Assembly (NCBI RefSeq): GCF_902825145.1
Contig: NZ_CADEAD010000001.1
Span: 186,001-250,000, forward strand
Direction of reading: 5' to 3'
Length of the DNA: 64,000 nt
From: Bartonella phoceensis
GTDB taxonomy: Bacteria; Pseudomonadota; Alphaproteobacteria; Rhizobiales; Rhizobiaceae
Made by a program: the position numbers and the translations under genes. Position 1 is the first letter of the stretch; every line of letters begins with the position of its first letter. The notes beneath the pieces are model-generated. The model was given only the letters and a program-made list of their open reading frames with translations, searched no databases and had not been told where the DNA came from. Shown piece after piece: positions 7,292 to 16,739 of the stretch.

Positions 7292-7612
7292 TTAAGTATA
7301 CGATATTTTTTGAAAAGGCTTTTGTTTTTCGTGATTCAAGATACAAAATGCTACTGCTAAGACACCCAATATAAACCATACCGGTAAACAGGTAAGAGTA
7401 ATGCAAATTGAAGATAAAGGAGCAGGTATCATGTTATGTATAAACTGGTTAAGGTGATAGATATCTGTTTTCAGGAAATTTGCTAATATTTTATTTAAAG
7501 GGGTTGCCGTCCAGTGTAATGTGCTCATAGAGTGTATGCTATCAATGACTGATACTATAATTGTTAGTGTAACAAAAATAAAAGCCATTAATTTGAGTAA
7601 GGGGCGCAGCAT
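7292..7612 (-). CDS. Small conserved-type membrane protein
   Basis: A 106-residue protein with two hydrophobic segments: near residues 8-28 (LMAFIFVTLTIIVSVIDSIH) and near 70-92 (CITLTCLPVWFILGVLAVAF). The layout, with a VIDSIHS-type turn after the first segment, resembles a short inner-membrane protein I recall as common in Rhizobiales, but no function is known to me. AGGA about 8 bases before the ATG supports the start. The plus-strand frame over its 5' end is a shadow. It is divergent from the permease gene that begins at 7800. Confidence 0.6.
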   Translation of the reverse strand: MLRPLLKLMAFIFVTLTIIVSVIDSIHSMSTLHWTATPLNKILANFLKTDIYHLNQFIHNMIPAPLSSICITLTCLPVWFILGVLAVAFCILNHEKQKPFQKISYT

Positions 7613-7799
7613 ATTTTTTCCTGTAATTTCAATAGGACAATCGCATAATGCACAAAAAGAGAAGGAGTTGCATTATGACAAGAAAAATAAATTTATGTTC
7701 TTTTTTATAATTTCTGTTGAAAAAAATATGGTCAAAGATATTATTAACCCTTCGTATAAAATTTCAGGCCGATATCAAGGGAGGGGAGAGTAAGGAATA

Positions 7800-9227
7800 A
7801 TGCTTAAGAATACGAATAATGAATTGAAGCGTGGTCTTCAAAGTCGTCACATTCAAATGATTGCTTTGGGTGGTGTCATTGGAACAGGGCTTTTTTATGG
7901 ATCAACTGAGGCAATTCAATTAGCAGGTCCTTCAGCTATTTTAGCTTATCTTATCGGCGGGCTTATTATATATTTCATTATGCGAATGCTTGGTGAAATG
8001 TCAGTAGAAGAACCATCTTCAGGAGCTTTTAGTTTTTTTGCTTATAAATATTGGGGGAGATTAGCTGGTTTCATAACAGGTTGGAATTATTGGTTTCTTT
8101 ATATTCTTGTGAGCATGGCTGAACTTACAGTGATAGGGTTTTACCTTGATCATTGGATTTTGATTGATCATTGGAAGTCATCTTTCATTGTTCTTTTATT
8201 TGTTACATTCGTTAATTTGTTTAATGTTCGTTTTTATGGAGAATTTGAATTTGCTTGTGCTTTGATCAAAGTTGCTGCCGTTATTGGTATGATTATTTTT
8301 GGAATTTTTCTCATTGTTACTGGAATAGGGGGAAATGAAGCGAATATTCATTATCTTTGGGATCATGGTGGTTTTTTCCCTTATGGAGCAATAGGAGTTG
8401 TTTTAGCGACTTCTGTGGTAATGTTTTCTTTTGGAGGAACAGAGCTTATTGGTATTGCTGCTGGAGAGGCATCTAATCCACAAAAAACAATTCCAGCGGC
8501 TATCCGTCAAGTTATGTGGAGGATTATAATTTTTTATATTGGTTCTATCAGCGTTATTATGATACTCAGTCCATGGAATATGATTGGAAAAAACGGTAGC
8601 CCTTTTGTTACGATTTTCGAGACTATAGGAATACCTGCGGCTGGCCATATTTTGAATTTTGTGGTCATTATGGCTGCTATTTCTGTTTACAATAGTGGCA
8701 TTTATTCTAATGGCCGTATGCTTTATAGTTTAGCTGTACAAAAAAATGCACCACATATTTTTAGTAAATTGAGCGTGGCTCGTGTTCCTTATGTTACTAT
8801 CCTTTTTTCGTCATTCTGTACGGCGTTGATTATCGTTGTTAATGCTCTTGTTCCTGATAATAGTTTCATGCGGATCATGGCTCTTGCAACTGCAGCAGCA
8901 GTGATTACTTGGGCGATTGTTGTTATTGTTCATTTGAAATTTCGCAAGGCACATAAGAACAGAAAAGGCGGCTTTACTTATGCGTTTGGTTTATATCCTT
9001 ACGCTAACTATCTTTGCCTCTGCTTTCTTGGTTTATTATTTTGTATTATGTTTGTCAGTGGTTTTGGGCAAGATGGATTGATGACTCAACTTTTTGATAT
9101 GATAGGAATCAAGGTTTCTTTTCTTGAAACATATATTCCTGTACAGATGCCTGATATGAGTTTAGCAGTTATTATTATTCCTCTATGGTGCTTGTTATTA
9201 CTTTTAGGCTATAAACTTAAGCGATAG
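7800..9227 (+). CDS. Amino-acid permease, APC superfamily (AAT type)
   Basis: A 475-residue inner-membrane permease with about 12 hydrophobic segments. The N-terminal substrate-binding motif GGVIGTGLF is at residues 24-32, preceded by the typical LKRGLQSRHIQMIALGG. Further AAT-type marks are GEMSVEEPSSGAFSFFAY and FSFGGTELIGIAAGEASNP. The family imports amino acids by proton symport; proline, aromatic or GABA-type substrates cannot be separated by eye. GGGGAG upstream of ATG 7800 gives a good ribosome site. It lies 39 bp before bioM, so transcription may run into the biotin uptake genes. Confidence 0.9.
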   Translation: MLKNTNNELKRGLQSRHIQMIALGGVIGTGLFYGSTEAIQLAGPSAILAYLIGGLIIYFIMRMLGEMSVEEPSSGAFSFFAYKYWGRLAGFITGWNYWFLYILVSMAELTVIGFYLDHWILIDHWKSSFIVLLFVTFVNLFNVRFYGEFEFACALIKVAAVIGMIIFGIFLIVTGIGGNEANIHYLWDHGGFFPYGAIGVVLATSVVMFSFGGTELIGIAAGEASNPQKTIPAAIRQVMWRIIIFYIGSISVIMILSPWNMIGKNGSPFVTIFETIGIPAAGHILNFVVIMAAISVYNSGIYSNGRMLYSLAVQKNAPHIFSKLSVARVPYVTILFSSFCTALIIVVNALVPDNSFMRIMALATAAAVITWAIVVIVHLKFRKAHKNRKGGFTYAFGLYPYANYLCLCFLGLLFCIMFVSGFGQDGLMTQLFDMIGIKVSFLETYIPVQMPDMSLAVIIIPLWCLLLLLGYKLKR

Positions 9228-9266
9228 CAGTAGAAGAGGAACTAAAGGAATTGATTGGAATAAATC

Positions 9267-9947
9267 TTGGGGATTATAAAGTTTGATAAGGTAACACAAG
9301 TCTTTGATGATTTATGTGTATTGAAGGGTATTACTATACAGCTTACCGAAAAACGAATCGCTGTTATTGGTGCGAATGGTTCTGGAAAAAGTACATTTGT
9401 TCGTCTTATCAATGGGCTACAATTACCGTCTCATGGTTTTGTAAGTGTTGATGGGCTTGATACAAAGCGTGATGCAAAGGCGGTAAAGCGTAAAGTGGGA
9501 TTTGTTTTTCAAAATCCTGATAGTCAAATTGTTTTACCATTAGTGGAGGAAGATTTATCTTTTGGTCTCAAAAATCTAAAACTTAGTAAAGATGAGATTA
9601 AAGAGCGTATAGATGAAATTTTACAGCGCTATGATCTTCAAGCTTTTAGAAATCACGCAGTTCATTTATTAAGCGGGGGACAAAAACAACTCGTCGCTAT
9701 TTCCAGTGTAGTAGCGATGAAACCAGACTATATTGTTTTTGATGAGCCGACGACATTACTTGATTTGCGAAATAAGCACCGTGTTACGCACGTAATAGAA
9801 GAATTAACACAAACAGCAATTGTTGTATCTCATGATTTGGAATTTCTCAAAAAGTTTGATAGAATGCTAGTTTTTGATAAGGGGGAAATAGTTGTTGATG
9901 ATGTACCGTCTGTTGCGATTAAAGAATATATGAGAAGAATGTCGTGA
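9267..9947 (+). CDS. bioM: Biotin ECF transporter ATPase BioM
   Basis: A 226-residue ABC ATPase of the biotin energy-coupling-factor transporter. Walker [10 protein letters not shown] is at residues 35-43, the Q-loop in [11 protein letters not shown], signature LSGGQ at 135-139, Walker B in YIVFDEP and the switch His in VVSHDLE. It powers uptake with the T-component (BioN) and the biotin-binding S-component (BioY) encoded next. A stop lies six bases upstream of TTG 9267 and no ATG or GTG fits, so a TTG start is likely; the signature TTLLDLRN replaces the usual TNQLDLKN. The stop overlaps the bioN start by 4 bases. Confidence 0.9.
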   Translation: MGIIKFDKVTQVFDDLCVLKGITIQLTEKRIAVIGANGSGKSTFVRLINGLQLPSHGFVSVDGLDTKRDAKAVKRKVGFVFQNPDSQIVLPLVEEDLSFGLKNLKLSKDEIKERIDEILQRYDLQAFRNHAVHLLSGGQKQLVAISSVVAMKPDYIVFDEPTTLLDLRNKHRVTHVIEELTQTAIVVSHDLEFLKKFDRMLVFDKGEIVVDDVPSVAIKEYMRRMS

Positions 9948-10567
9948 TCAGTTTATATCTTGCTCAGGATACATTTGTTCATAGACTTAGACCAGGGATT
10001 AAATTGTTATCCCTTGCTATATGTGCGACCATTCTATTTATGGTATCAGCGATACCTATCTTTTTGCTCTTTTTATTGTTTATCGCTTTACTTTATAGAG
10101 TTGCTAAGGTGCCTTTTAACAATGTGTTAAAGCAACTTAAAACAATAGGTCTATTTTTAATCCTTATATTTGTTTTTCAAGTTATTTTTAAAAGTTGGCT
10201 TACAGGTTTTGAGGTTGTATTGCGTCTTATTTCTCTCGTTTTTTTAGCATCACTTATGTCTTTAACGACTAAAGTTTCAGATATGGTGGGTGTAATTGAA
10301 ACATGTCTTCAACCATTTCGACGTTTTGGTATAAATCCATCAAAATTTAGTATGGTAATATCTATGGCAATCAGATTTATTCCGGTTGTTAGTGAAAAAT
10401 TCAATGAAGTGCGTGAAGCACAGCGCGCACGTGGATTTAATACGAATATTGCTGCTCTGGCAATGCCGTTAATGATACGAACCATCAGGATGGCTTCAGA
10501 AGTTGCTGAAGCACTAGATGCACGTTCTTATGACGGTGATGCTGATGATAAAATACCGAACGGATAA
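9944..10567 (+). CDS. bioN: Biotin ECF transporter T-component BioN
   Basis: A 207-residue membrane protein (EcfT family) with several hydrophobic segments in its first 120 residues. The coupling motif EAQRARGF is followed later by ALDARSYD, the second Ala-Arg coupling helix typical of EcfT. It links BioM ATP hydrolysis to the BioY substrate carrier. The GTG start overlaps the bioM stop, so translation is probably coupled. The family call is strong; biotin as substrate rests on the neighbouring bioY. Confidence 0.9.
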   Translation: MISLYLAQDTFVHRLRPGIKLLSLAICATILFMVSAIPIFLLFLLFIALLYRVAKVPFNNVLKQLKTIGLFLILIFVFQVIFKSWLTGFEVVLRLISLVFLASLMSLTTKVSDMVGVIETCLQPFRRFGINPSKFSMVISMAIRFIPVVSEKFNEVREAQRARGFNTNIAALAMPLMIRTIRMASEVAEALDARSYDGDADDKIPNG

Positions 10568-10599
10568 TACAGTTAATTCATAATACAGGGGTAATTTCA

Positions 10600-11154
10600 A
10601 TGAATACAAAAGATCTCACCTATATTGCTTTATTTGCGGCTATTTACGCGGTTTTAGGCCTTTTTCCTCCCATTTTGCTTCCTATTTTTCTCGGGATTCC
10701 TATTACTGCTCAGTCAATGGGACCGATGTTAGCAGGGTCTATACTTGGTGCAAAAAGAGGTGCCTTAGCATCACTCCTTTTTCTTGTACTTGTAGCTATT
10801 GGATTGCCTTTATTGGCTGGAGGTCATGGAGGAATTAGTGTTTTTTTAGGAGCTAGTGCCGGTTTTTTAATTGGTTTTCCAATCGCTGCATTTTTTATTG
10901 GTTTGATGGTTGAGCGATTTTGGCAGCGATTAAATTTTGTAATGTTATTTGTAATAAATGCTGTGGGTGGTGTTGGTATTGTCCATCTTTTTGGTGTACC
11001 ATGGATGGCGTATATCACCCAGGTTTCTTTGTTAACGGCTGTAGTAAGTTCATTAGGTTTTTTGGTTGGCGATTTTGTGAAAGTACTGATTGCATCTTTT
11101 ATTGCGGTTACAGTGAAAAAAACCATTCCTCTTATTACGTCAAAGAAAGGGTAG
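10600..11154 (+). CDS. bioY: Biotin-binding S-component BioY
   Basis: A 184-residue, six-helix membrane protein of the BioY family, which binds biotin with high affinity. Visible family features are PILLPIFLGIPITAQSMGPMLAG near residues 22-44, the LGAKRGALASLLFLVLVAIGLP segment and the Gly-rich GGHGGISVF loop. It completes bioMNY, 32 bp after bioN. No biotin synthesis gene is seen in the window, so dependence on uptake is possible but unproven. No T-run terminator was found downstream. Confidence 0.93.
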   Translation: MNTKDLTYIALFAAIYAVLGLFPPILLPIFLGIPITAQSMGPMLAGSILGAKRGALASLLFLVLVAIGLPLLAGGHGGISVFLGASAGFLIGFPIAAFFIGLMVERFWQRLNFVMLFVINAVGGVGIVHLFGVPWMAYITQVSLLTAVVSSLGFLVGDFVKVLIASFIAVTVKKTIPLITSKKG

Positions 11155-11719
11155 TTATTATTTTGAATTGAGAGGGGGTATAGCAGTTTATATGAAGAAA
11201 AACATGCTCAGTTTTCTTGTCTTATTTTGCACTGTAATGGGCGGGCATATAATAGGAAAAAAGATCTTATTCTATTAATATCCAAATGGTCGTCTAAAAA
11301 AGCGGCAATATAAAATCCATATCATATAGAGTATTATTATAAGAGATATAAAATTAAAAAATATCTCTTATAAACAGCGGTTATTATTTTTTATTTAGAA
11401 TAAATTTACTGTAGAAGATTCAGGTATTTTATTGAATACGAGTCGCAAATTTTTTCTCTTAGAAAATTTTTATGTTTATTCAATAGTAAAAATGGACAAC
11501 TGAAAATAATGATTGTATTTTTATTAGTGAGGAATATTTTTTTATATATTTATAGGTCACATTATATAATATTATTCTGTATCGTATTTTAATAGAATAA
11601 ATAGTGAAATATTTTTATTATTTTAGTATCATATTATTTATGATATATACATAAAAAACAACATTATGTTATTTGTATTATGTGTCTTTACTAAAGAAGA
11701 TAAGGATAAAAATAAAGCT
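11155..11719 (+). other. Non-coding stretch with a 28-codon signal-like frame
   Basis: AT-rich DNA with no clear gene. A short frame at 11192-11278 reads MKKNMLSFLVLFCTVMG and then stops after a hydrophobic core, resembling the start of an exported protein cut short. It has no well-spaced ribosome site and is probably a gene fragment. The rest shows long A/T runs only. Confidence 0.4.
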
Positions 11720-12028
11720 ATGAATATAAGATATTACTTTGCTGTATGCGCTCTTGTTTTAGGTTTTTCATCTGTTGTAAAAGCATCCGAATACGCAGTC
11801 TTTCAGAGAGAAGAATCTGTTACCATTGCCTCTACTGTTTTTGCGAAAAATATATTTTGTGATGAGCAAGTGAATTCTTTATTAAATAAAGTTGTTATAC
11901 CCGTTCATCCAGGGAACCATGATATTTTTTGGAATAGTATGGTGTCAATTTTCCAGAAAGTGAGACATATATATACTGGTTTAGGGTCATATTTATACGA
12001 TTCCATATTTTCCATATTCAGTTGGTAG
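11720..12028 (+). CDS. Predicted small secreted protein
   Basis: A 102-residue frame with a good Sec signal peptide: basic N-terminus (MNIRYYF), hydrophobic core (AVCALVLGFSSVV) and a KA-SE cleavage site after residue 22. The mature ~80 residues have one Cys and a Trp/Phe-rich end (LYDSIFSIFSW). I do not recognise a family. The start at 11720 is chosen over the upstream frame start at 11666 because the signal peptide begins there; AAGGA lies 13 bases before it, which is rather far. It stands at the left border of the decayed accessory region, and its integrity is not certain. Confidence 0.5.
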   Translation: MNIRYYFAVCALVLGFSSVVKASEYAVFQREESVTIASTVFAKNIFCDEQVNSLLNKVVIPVHPGNHDIFWNSMVSIFQKVRHIYTGLGSYLYDSIFSIFSW

Positions 12029-12429
12029 AGTACAAAAGAAAGCATTGTTTGATTTTTAATACTTCAGGTGATTTATTTTGTTTGAAGCATTTTAGTTCTA
12101 CAAAGAAGGGATATTATAGCTCTAACGGTTTTTTTGAAAACTTTATAAAATGATAGTTATCCTCAAGGCTATTCAAGGGAAGTTTGCAAATTCTATTCCC
12201 TCACTTTGTTTACTCATCTCCTGCGTTTAAAAATATTAGAGAAAATAACAGATTACATGTAATAAAAAAAGAGCATGATGCTAGATGCAGAAAAGTATGG
12301 TATAGCAATGTGAATAAAATGATACCAAAATGCACAAGGACGCCTTGATGTCTGTAGCTTTTTATAATTCAATAAGTCTCATATCAAAAACTAAAGCTGG
12401 ATGAGAAGACCATTTAGGCGGAAGCGTAT

Positions 12430-13406
12430 TGCTCTTCGAAGAAAGGAAGGTCAATTTCTATTATAAGCACAGAAAAATATACGAAACTTCGCAATTTAAT
12501 CTCTCACTCTCGTGATTTTTGCTTAAGCTTACAGAATTGGATCGCAAACCAACCTTAACATCCTTTAAAATTACCAAAACCGTTTTTGCGCATTTAGTTT
12601 GTCGTTCAGTGATAAAAGCTTACATGCGAACAGGTTTTTTAGAACAATCGTGTATTCCATTGGAACTGTGGGTATCTTTCATTTCAGAATAACCTAAGGA
12701 ATAAAATTTTCTGACATGCATTCTAGAAAAATCACTTTCTTTTTTGCTAACTTTTTCTAGTAATTATTTACACTATGCATAATAGAAAAATTATAATCTC
12801 TTATTTCTTCATTAGAAATTACTCCATGTATGCACTGCATATATAGATCATTCAAAGATATATTTTCTGTGTCATCTTCAATAGTTATGAAAGGACAACT
12901 GCCGTTTCTCGCAAAATACCAGAGACAATGTTTGAATTGTGCTTTTGCAATAGGCTGTATTGTTTTCAGAATATTATTTTATATTATTTTTTTAGTGTTT
13001 TAGCTCAACAACGGTTTCTTTTGTTGTACAGTTATCTTGGAAATTGCGGTGTGCTTTTATATTTTCAACAGCGTCGAATGAAAATTTACGTTTTTTAGTC
13101 CTTCATCTGTTTCATAAATACCCCTTATTTTTATGTCATCAAAAGCTTTAAACCATAGAAGTTATCCTATACTACAGCAGCCTTTTTCTATTTTATTATC
13201 TGAGTCTAAAGTTTCAAATGATTGTAAATTATGATCCTTAAAGTCTGTACCACTATCAATTACTTTAAAACCTATAATGTCTTTCTCGTTTTCTATTTCT
13301 TTGATAAAATGAATAGAGTTCACAACTGCTTCAAAAAGAGGTAGAGAGCATGCAGCGTTGTTGGGAAAGATGTGTTTCTTACGCGACCACTTAAATTTGT
13401 TTTCAT
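12430..13406 (-). pseudogene. Decayed GHKL-type ATPase gene
   Basis: On the minus strand a start at 13406 with an AAGGGA ribosome site reads MKTNLSGRVRNTSFP. After a frameshift it continues with LFEAVVNSIHFIKEIENEKD (N-box-like), IIGFKVIDSG and SFETLDSDNKIEKGC, then IGxLLWFKAFDDIKIRGIYE. Later pieces read LWYFARNGSCPFITIEDD and NDLYMQCIHGVISNEE, ending at a stop near 12757; faint traces continue to about 12430. The order matches Hsp90/gyrase/histidine-kinase-fold ATPases found as stand-alone genes in accessory islands. Several stops and shifts make it non-functional. The exact subfamily is not established. Confidence 0.55.
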
Positions 13407-13629
13407 GATTACTTTTCCCTTGATGATATAAGATAAAAAATGGCGTTATCTTACAATTTAACTTCCTTTTTGTCCTGCAAGGGTGAAAATTTGGAAGCTA
13501 ATCGCGTCAAGCATATGCTATGATAATCCCCAAACCCATAAAAAAGACGAATTCTTTGAGATTTACTATTTCAAATGCGCAAAAACATTACCATACACTC
13601 ATGAGATGGACAAAATCCAGGATCAATCA

Positions 13630-13935
13630 AAAGATGAGGAATGCTACCCATTTCATAAAGCGAGACATCATTTAACACTTTATAGGCAACAACCATTTTT
13701 CTTGGAGCATTTCTATTTCTGCTCTTATAAATTCTATATTTCTATCACTGTATTCGTTATATTTTAGAATGTCTTTCACCAAATTTAAGCGAAACACATT
13801 AATATCTTACCGCTTCAAATAAACCGGTGGTCATCCAACTACAAGAAGCTCATTTATTAGTTATCCAACTCATTAGAGAATTCAGCACGCATATCAATAT
13901 TACTTTTTTTATTAACTCCATTTTCTACATCTCAT
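13630..13935 (-). pseudogene. Decayed partial copy of the spanin/lysis region
   Basis: The sequence follows that of 14440-14770 in order but with many changes: the GTATTCGTTATATTTTAGAATGTC part matches TTGTTCATTATGCTTTAGGATGTC, and the segments around 13810-13920 match those around 14640-14760. All frames are interrupted. It is a broken duplicate of the genes for the 83-residue membrane protein and the Rz1/Rz-like spanins, in the same orientation as the intact set. Confidence 0.65.
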
Positions 13936-14155
13936 GGATGTTTTAGAAACCGAAAACAATGACTCTGTTATACATGTATTAAACATCCCCGTACACCAAC
14001 AAGAAATAACAACTTTTTCCAAGAGACAAGATCAAATAACGAATTCCTCTGTTGTTTTTGAAGCAATTAATTCAAAACTTCCTATTTTTACTAATGTTAC
14101 GAGTGCTCTCGATTTACAAAACAGCTTAACATCCATCATAAAGTCACTATCATGA
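13934..14155 (+). other. Short open frame of uncertain status
   Basis: A 73-codon frame without a ribosome site or recognisable domain (starts MDVLETENNDSVIHVLNIPV). It begins at the edge of the decayed lysis copy and may be a fragment of another phage gene. I see no reason to call it a functional gene. Confidence 0.25.
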
Positions 14156-14338
14156 GGAACCGATAGTTTTAGAAAAACAGTCCAACCACCCTCCTATTTT
14201 TGGAAAGAAGAATTATATTTACTTAACACTCAAACAGCTTTTACAACTCGATTATACACTGAACTATATTTGTAATTGAAACCACAATCTATGAAATGAA
14301 AGCGCTTTACAAACTCTCTCCTTTATCATAACAATTTT

Positions 14339-14590
14339 TTAATTTTTTGAAAACCACTGCTTCAGGTGTACATAAATATCATCTATTGCATCTATGAGAT
14401 GAGCAAAATCAACAACCACTAAGAATATAATGAATACAACCCATTTCATACAACGAGATATTATTTTCATACCTTGATAAGTATTTATTATCTCATGAAG
14501 AAGTTGTATCTCTGACTCTGTAAACTCTGTATTTTTATCACTTCGTTTTTTGTCCACTTTTCCACCCACATAGACGCTCACCTTGTTCAT
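14339..14590 (-). CDS. Small phage membrane protein of the lysis cassette
   Basis: An 83-residue protein with a hydrophilic, charged N-terminal half (DKKRSDKNTEFTESEIQLLH) and one membrane segment near residues 48-66 (KWVVFIIFLVVVDFAHLI). It is last in the lysis set and overlaps the end of the Rz1-like gene by about 50 bases in another frame. A holin or antiholin-like role is possible from size and place, but one membrane span after a long soluble part is not diagnostic. A decayed copy is recognisable just upstream in coordinates (13630-13935). Confidence 0.6.
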   Translation of the reverse strand: MNKVSVYVGGKVDKKRSDKNTEFTESEIQLLHEIINTYQGMKIISRCMKWVVFIIFLVVVDFAHLIDAIDDIYVHLKQWFSKN

Positions 14591-14753
14591 TATGCTTTAG
14601 GATGTCTCTCGCCAAATGTGAGCTAATCACATCAATATCCCGCCGATCCAAATAGATTGGCAACCACCCAATACAAGAAATTCGTTCATTTGTTACGCAA
14701 CCAGTCAGAAAGTTTAGAACGCACATCAGCATCACTTTTCTTATTAATTTCAT
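14538..14753 (-). CDS. Rz1-like outer-membrane spanin lipoprotein
   Basis: A 71-residue predicted lipoprotein. MKLIRKVMLMCVLNFLTGC is a lipoprotein signal with lipobox LTGC, giving a mature protein of about 53 residues ending LCGWKSGQKTK. Its start lies inside the 3' end of the Rz-like gene in a different frame (68-base overlap), the classical nested Rz/Rz1 arrangement. Outer-membrane spanins join the inner-membrane partner across the periplasm to fuse membranes at the last step of lysis. The mature part lacks the Pro-rich run of lambda Rz1, so the functional label rests mainly on architecture. Confidence 0.65.
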   Translation of the reverse strand: MKLIRKVMLMCVLNFLTGCVTNERISCIGWLPIYLDRRDIDVISSHLARDILKHNEQGERLCGWKSGQKTK

Positions 14754-14913
14754 TTTCTACCTCTAGGCGTGTTTTTGCCATTTCGAGAGCTTCCTCTGTT
14801 TGTTTTTGCTGCTCAACTTTTTTTCCAAGGAAAAAAGCTCTTGTTAAAGCGACAAAAAAAGTCGCTAAGATCGCTGCTGTTATCGCGAGATATTTTCTTA
14901 TCCATGAGATCAT
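14686..14913 (-). CDS. Rz-like inner-membrane spanin
   Basis: A 75-residue protein with an N-terminal membrane anchor (YLAITAAILATFFVALTRAFFLG, near residues 8-30) and a long Glu/Lys-rich predicted coiled coil (EQQKQTEEALEMAKTRLEVE). This is the layout of inner-membrane spanins (Rz, i-spanin). It follows the endolysin gene with a 4-base overlap, and the putative Rz1 lipoprotein gene starts within its 3' end. It is shorter than lambda Rz but within the range of phage i-spanins. Confidence 0.7.
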   Translation of the reverse strand: MISWIRKYLAITAAILATFFVALTRAFFLGKKVEQQKQTEEALEMAKTRLEVENEINKKSDADVRSKLSDWLRNK

Positions 14914-15572
14914 AGACGATGCTCCTGAAAGCGTTTAGCGATATACACCATAGCTGTACAAGCAGCTAAAACCATAATGCCTGCTAAAGCCCATTGAACG
15001 GGACCATTTCCTGCGAAAAGTCCCCCAAGTCCTGAAAAAGAACCTATGATCGGTGCAAAAGCTTCTATTTTATCAATACCCGTTACACCATGTGATTCTA
15101 CTTTTTGATAATTTGGAGACATATAAGCACCTTGAGCCCATAACCCAGCTTCAGCTGCCCGACGATTGACAAGACCTTTAAGACGTTTTCCTCCTACTCT
15201 TGTCCATTTTTGCAATTCAATTGGCACAGCTTCGTAATTTCCCTTATTAAGTTTCTTTAACAATGTAGAGCGACGAAAAGCTTGTGTTCCCACATTATAA
15301 GAAAACGACACAAGTGCGACAAATTGCTCATCGCTTAACGGAACGGTAACAGATTGTTCAACAACTTGTTCAAATTTCTTCAAGTCTTGACAAAGAATCT
15401 CTTCCGCTTCCATTTCTGTAATCTGCATATCTTTATGAACATGCGGAGCTCCAGCAGCGTTTGTATGTCCATAACCAATTGTCCATATACCGTCAGGATC
15501 TTCATAAGCGCTTAAACGCAACCCCTCCCACCTCTTAATCAATGCAAGCCCCTCGTTTGATATTTTTCTCAT
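14910..15572 (-). CDS. Phage endolysin, GH24 lysozyme with C-terminal membrane segment
   Basis: A 220-residue T4/P21-type lysozyme that cuts peptidoglycan. The start at 15572 (MRKISNEGLALIKRWEG) fits the family better than the upstream frame start at 15602. The catalytic Glu is in KRWEG; SAYEDPDG and TIGYGHT give the Asp/Thr region; VSFSYNVGTQAF and WTRVGGKRLKGLVNRRAAE are further GH24 marks. Unusually for a simple endolysin, residues ~195-215 (WALAGIMVLAACTAMVYIAK) form a C-terminal membrane helix. It heads a cassette with Rz/Rz1-like genes. It may serve a prophage, a gene transfer agent or nothing. Confidence 0.9.
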   Translation of the reverse strand: MRKISNEGLALIKRWEGLRLSAYEDPDGIWTIGYGHTNAAGAPHVHKDMQITEMEAEEILCQDLKKFEQVVEQSVTVPLSDEQFVALVSFSYNVGTQAFRRSTLLKKLNKGNYEAVPIELQKWTRVGGKRLKGLVNRRAAEAGLWAQGAYMSPNYQKVESHGVTGIDKIEAFAPIIGSFSGLGGLFAGNGPVQWALAGIMVLAACTAMVYIAKRFQEHRL

Positions 15573-16739
15573 CACTCTTATCCCGTAAAAAGCTCGACAC
15601 AAAGCAGGACATAAAAAATCAAAAATTTAAAAACACATCCGACCATTCTAAAGAATGGGATAACAAAGTAATCGAGTAGATGTAAAAAACTTCCGCGATA
15701 AAGTTTGTTAAACTTATACCGCTTTTTATTAAGAAAAAGCCATATTAATCACTATCTACTTTGTAGTAATTCACCCCCTCTCTGCTTTAAAAATGATGAT
15801 TTTCAACAGATAGAATTGAAAATTACACACACTTTTTAGATGCTTACACAACAAACCACCCCAATAGCTCACCTCATAAACTCTAAAACAAAACTATTTG
15901 TAACATCGATATTTCTGCATGAAAAACAATATGAACTCTAATTGTCTAAAAAATACCCACTAACTCATACTTATCTCTCAGTATTAACATCTTTAAAATA
16001 ACTAAAAACAACTTCACTTAAAAAACATATTACAAGTAAAAATCTAGTATACTAAATAAAACATCGATAAATAAAACAATCAGTAAAATAAAATATAATA
16101 TATTTAAAGAATTATAACATATCTTCCTTATAATATAGCAGTTCTCGTAAACACAAAGAAAATATTGCAATTAAACATTTTGTACTCAAATGACACTTGA
16201 GAATCTACATTCAAGACACATAGCGTACTATACACATTTTGTTCAAAAAATCTACAATTAATTTAATTATTCTTTATTTTGCTGTTTAATTGTCTTAATT
16301 GCCTTAAAAAAAATAAATTCATTAAGAATTTTAAATAAAGATCTATCTAAACAAATAGACTAAAATAAAGAAATTTAATAAATAATATTTATTTATATTT
16401 TACAGTATTTTTCATTTAAAAAATATTTCTATTATAAAACAATTACTCTATATGAAAAAATAATATTATAATAATATATACTATATTAAGCATATAAATG
16501 GATCACTATATATTTTCATCGTATAGTTTATAGTATAAAGCACTTTAATTAATAGTATTATTTGTATTTTATGTTATGTCTGCCACGTTTAATGAAATGT
16601 ATACTTTAGTATTATTAAAAAATTTGCAATCTGAGTTTGTTGTATCTAAGATTATTTTATAAAATTTGTATTTGACATTTTTTATATACTATTCTGCTGA
16701 GATATAAGGTTGAAAAAGTAGCTTTTGAATAAGATTCAT
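15573..16739 (+). other. Long AT-rich stretch without genes
   Basis: More than 1.1 kb of very AT-rich sequence upstream of the endolysin gene. Stops are dense in all frames and I see no conserved domain or tRNA. The lysis-cassette promoter must lie at its left end, but I cannot place it. Confidence 0.5.

Noticed and set aside
7521..7793. 90-codon plus-strand frame before the permease gene
   Set aside because: It overlaps the 5' end of the better supported minus-strand membrane protein gene and has no conserved domain or sensible start.
10824..11126. 100-codon minus-strand frame inside bioY
   Set aside because: Shadow of the well-supported bioY gene.
13483..13767. 94-codon plus-strand frame
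   Set aside because: It lies antisense across the decayed lysis-gene copy, and its lower-case composition mirrors that region; no ribosome site or domain.
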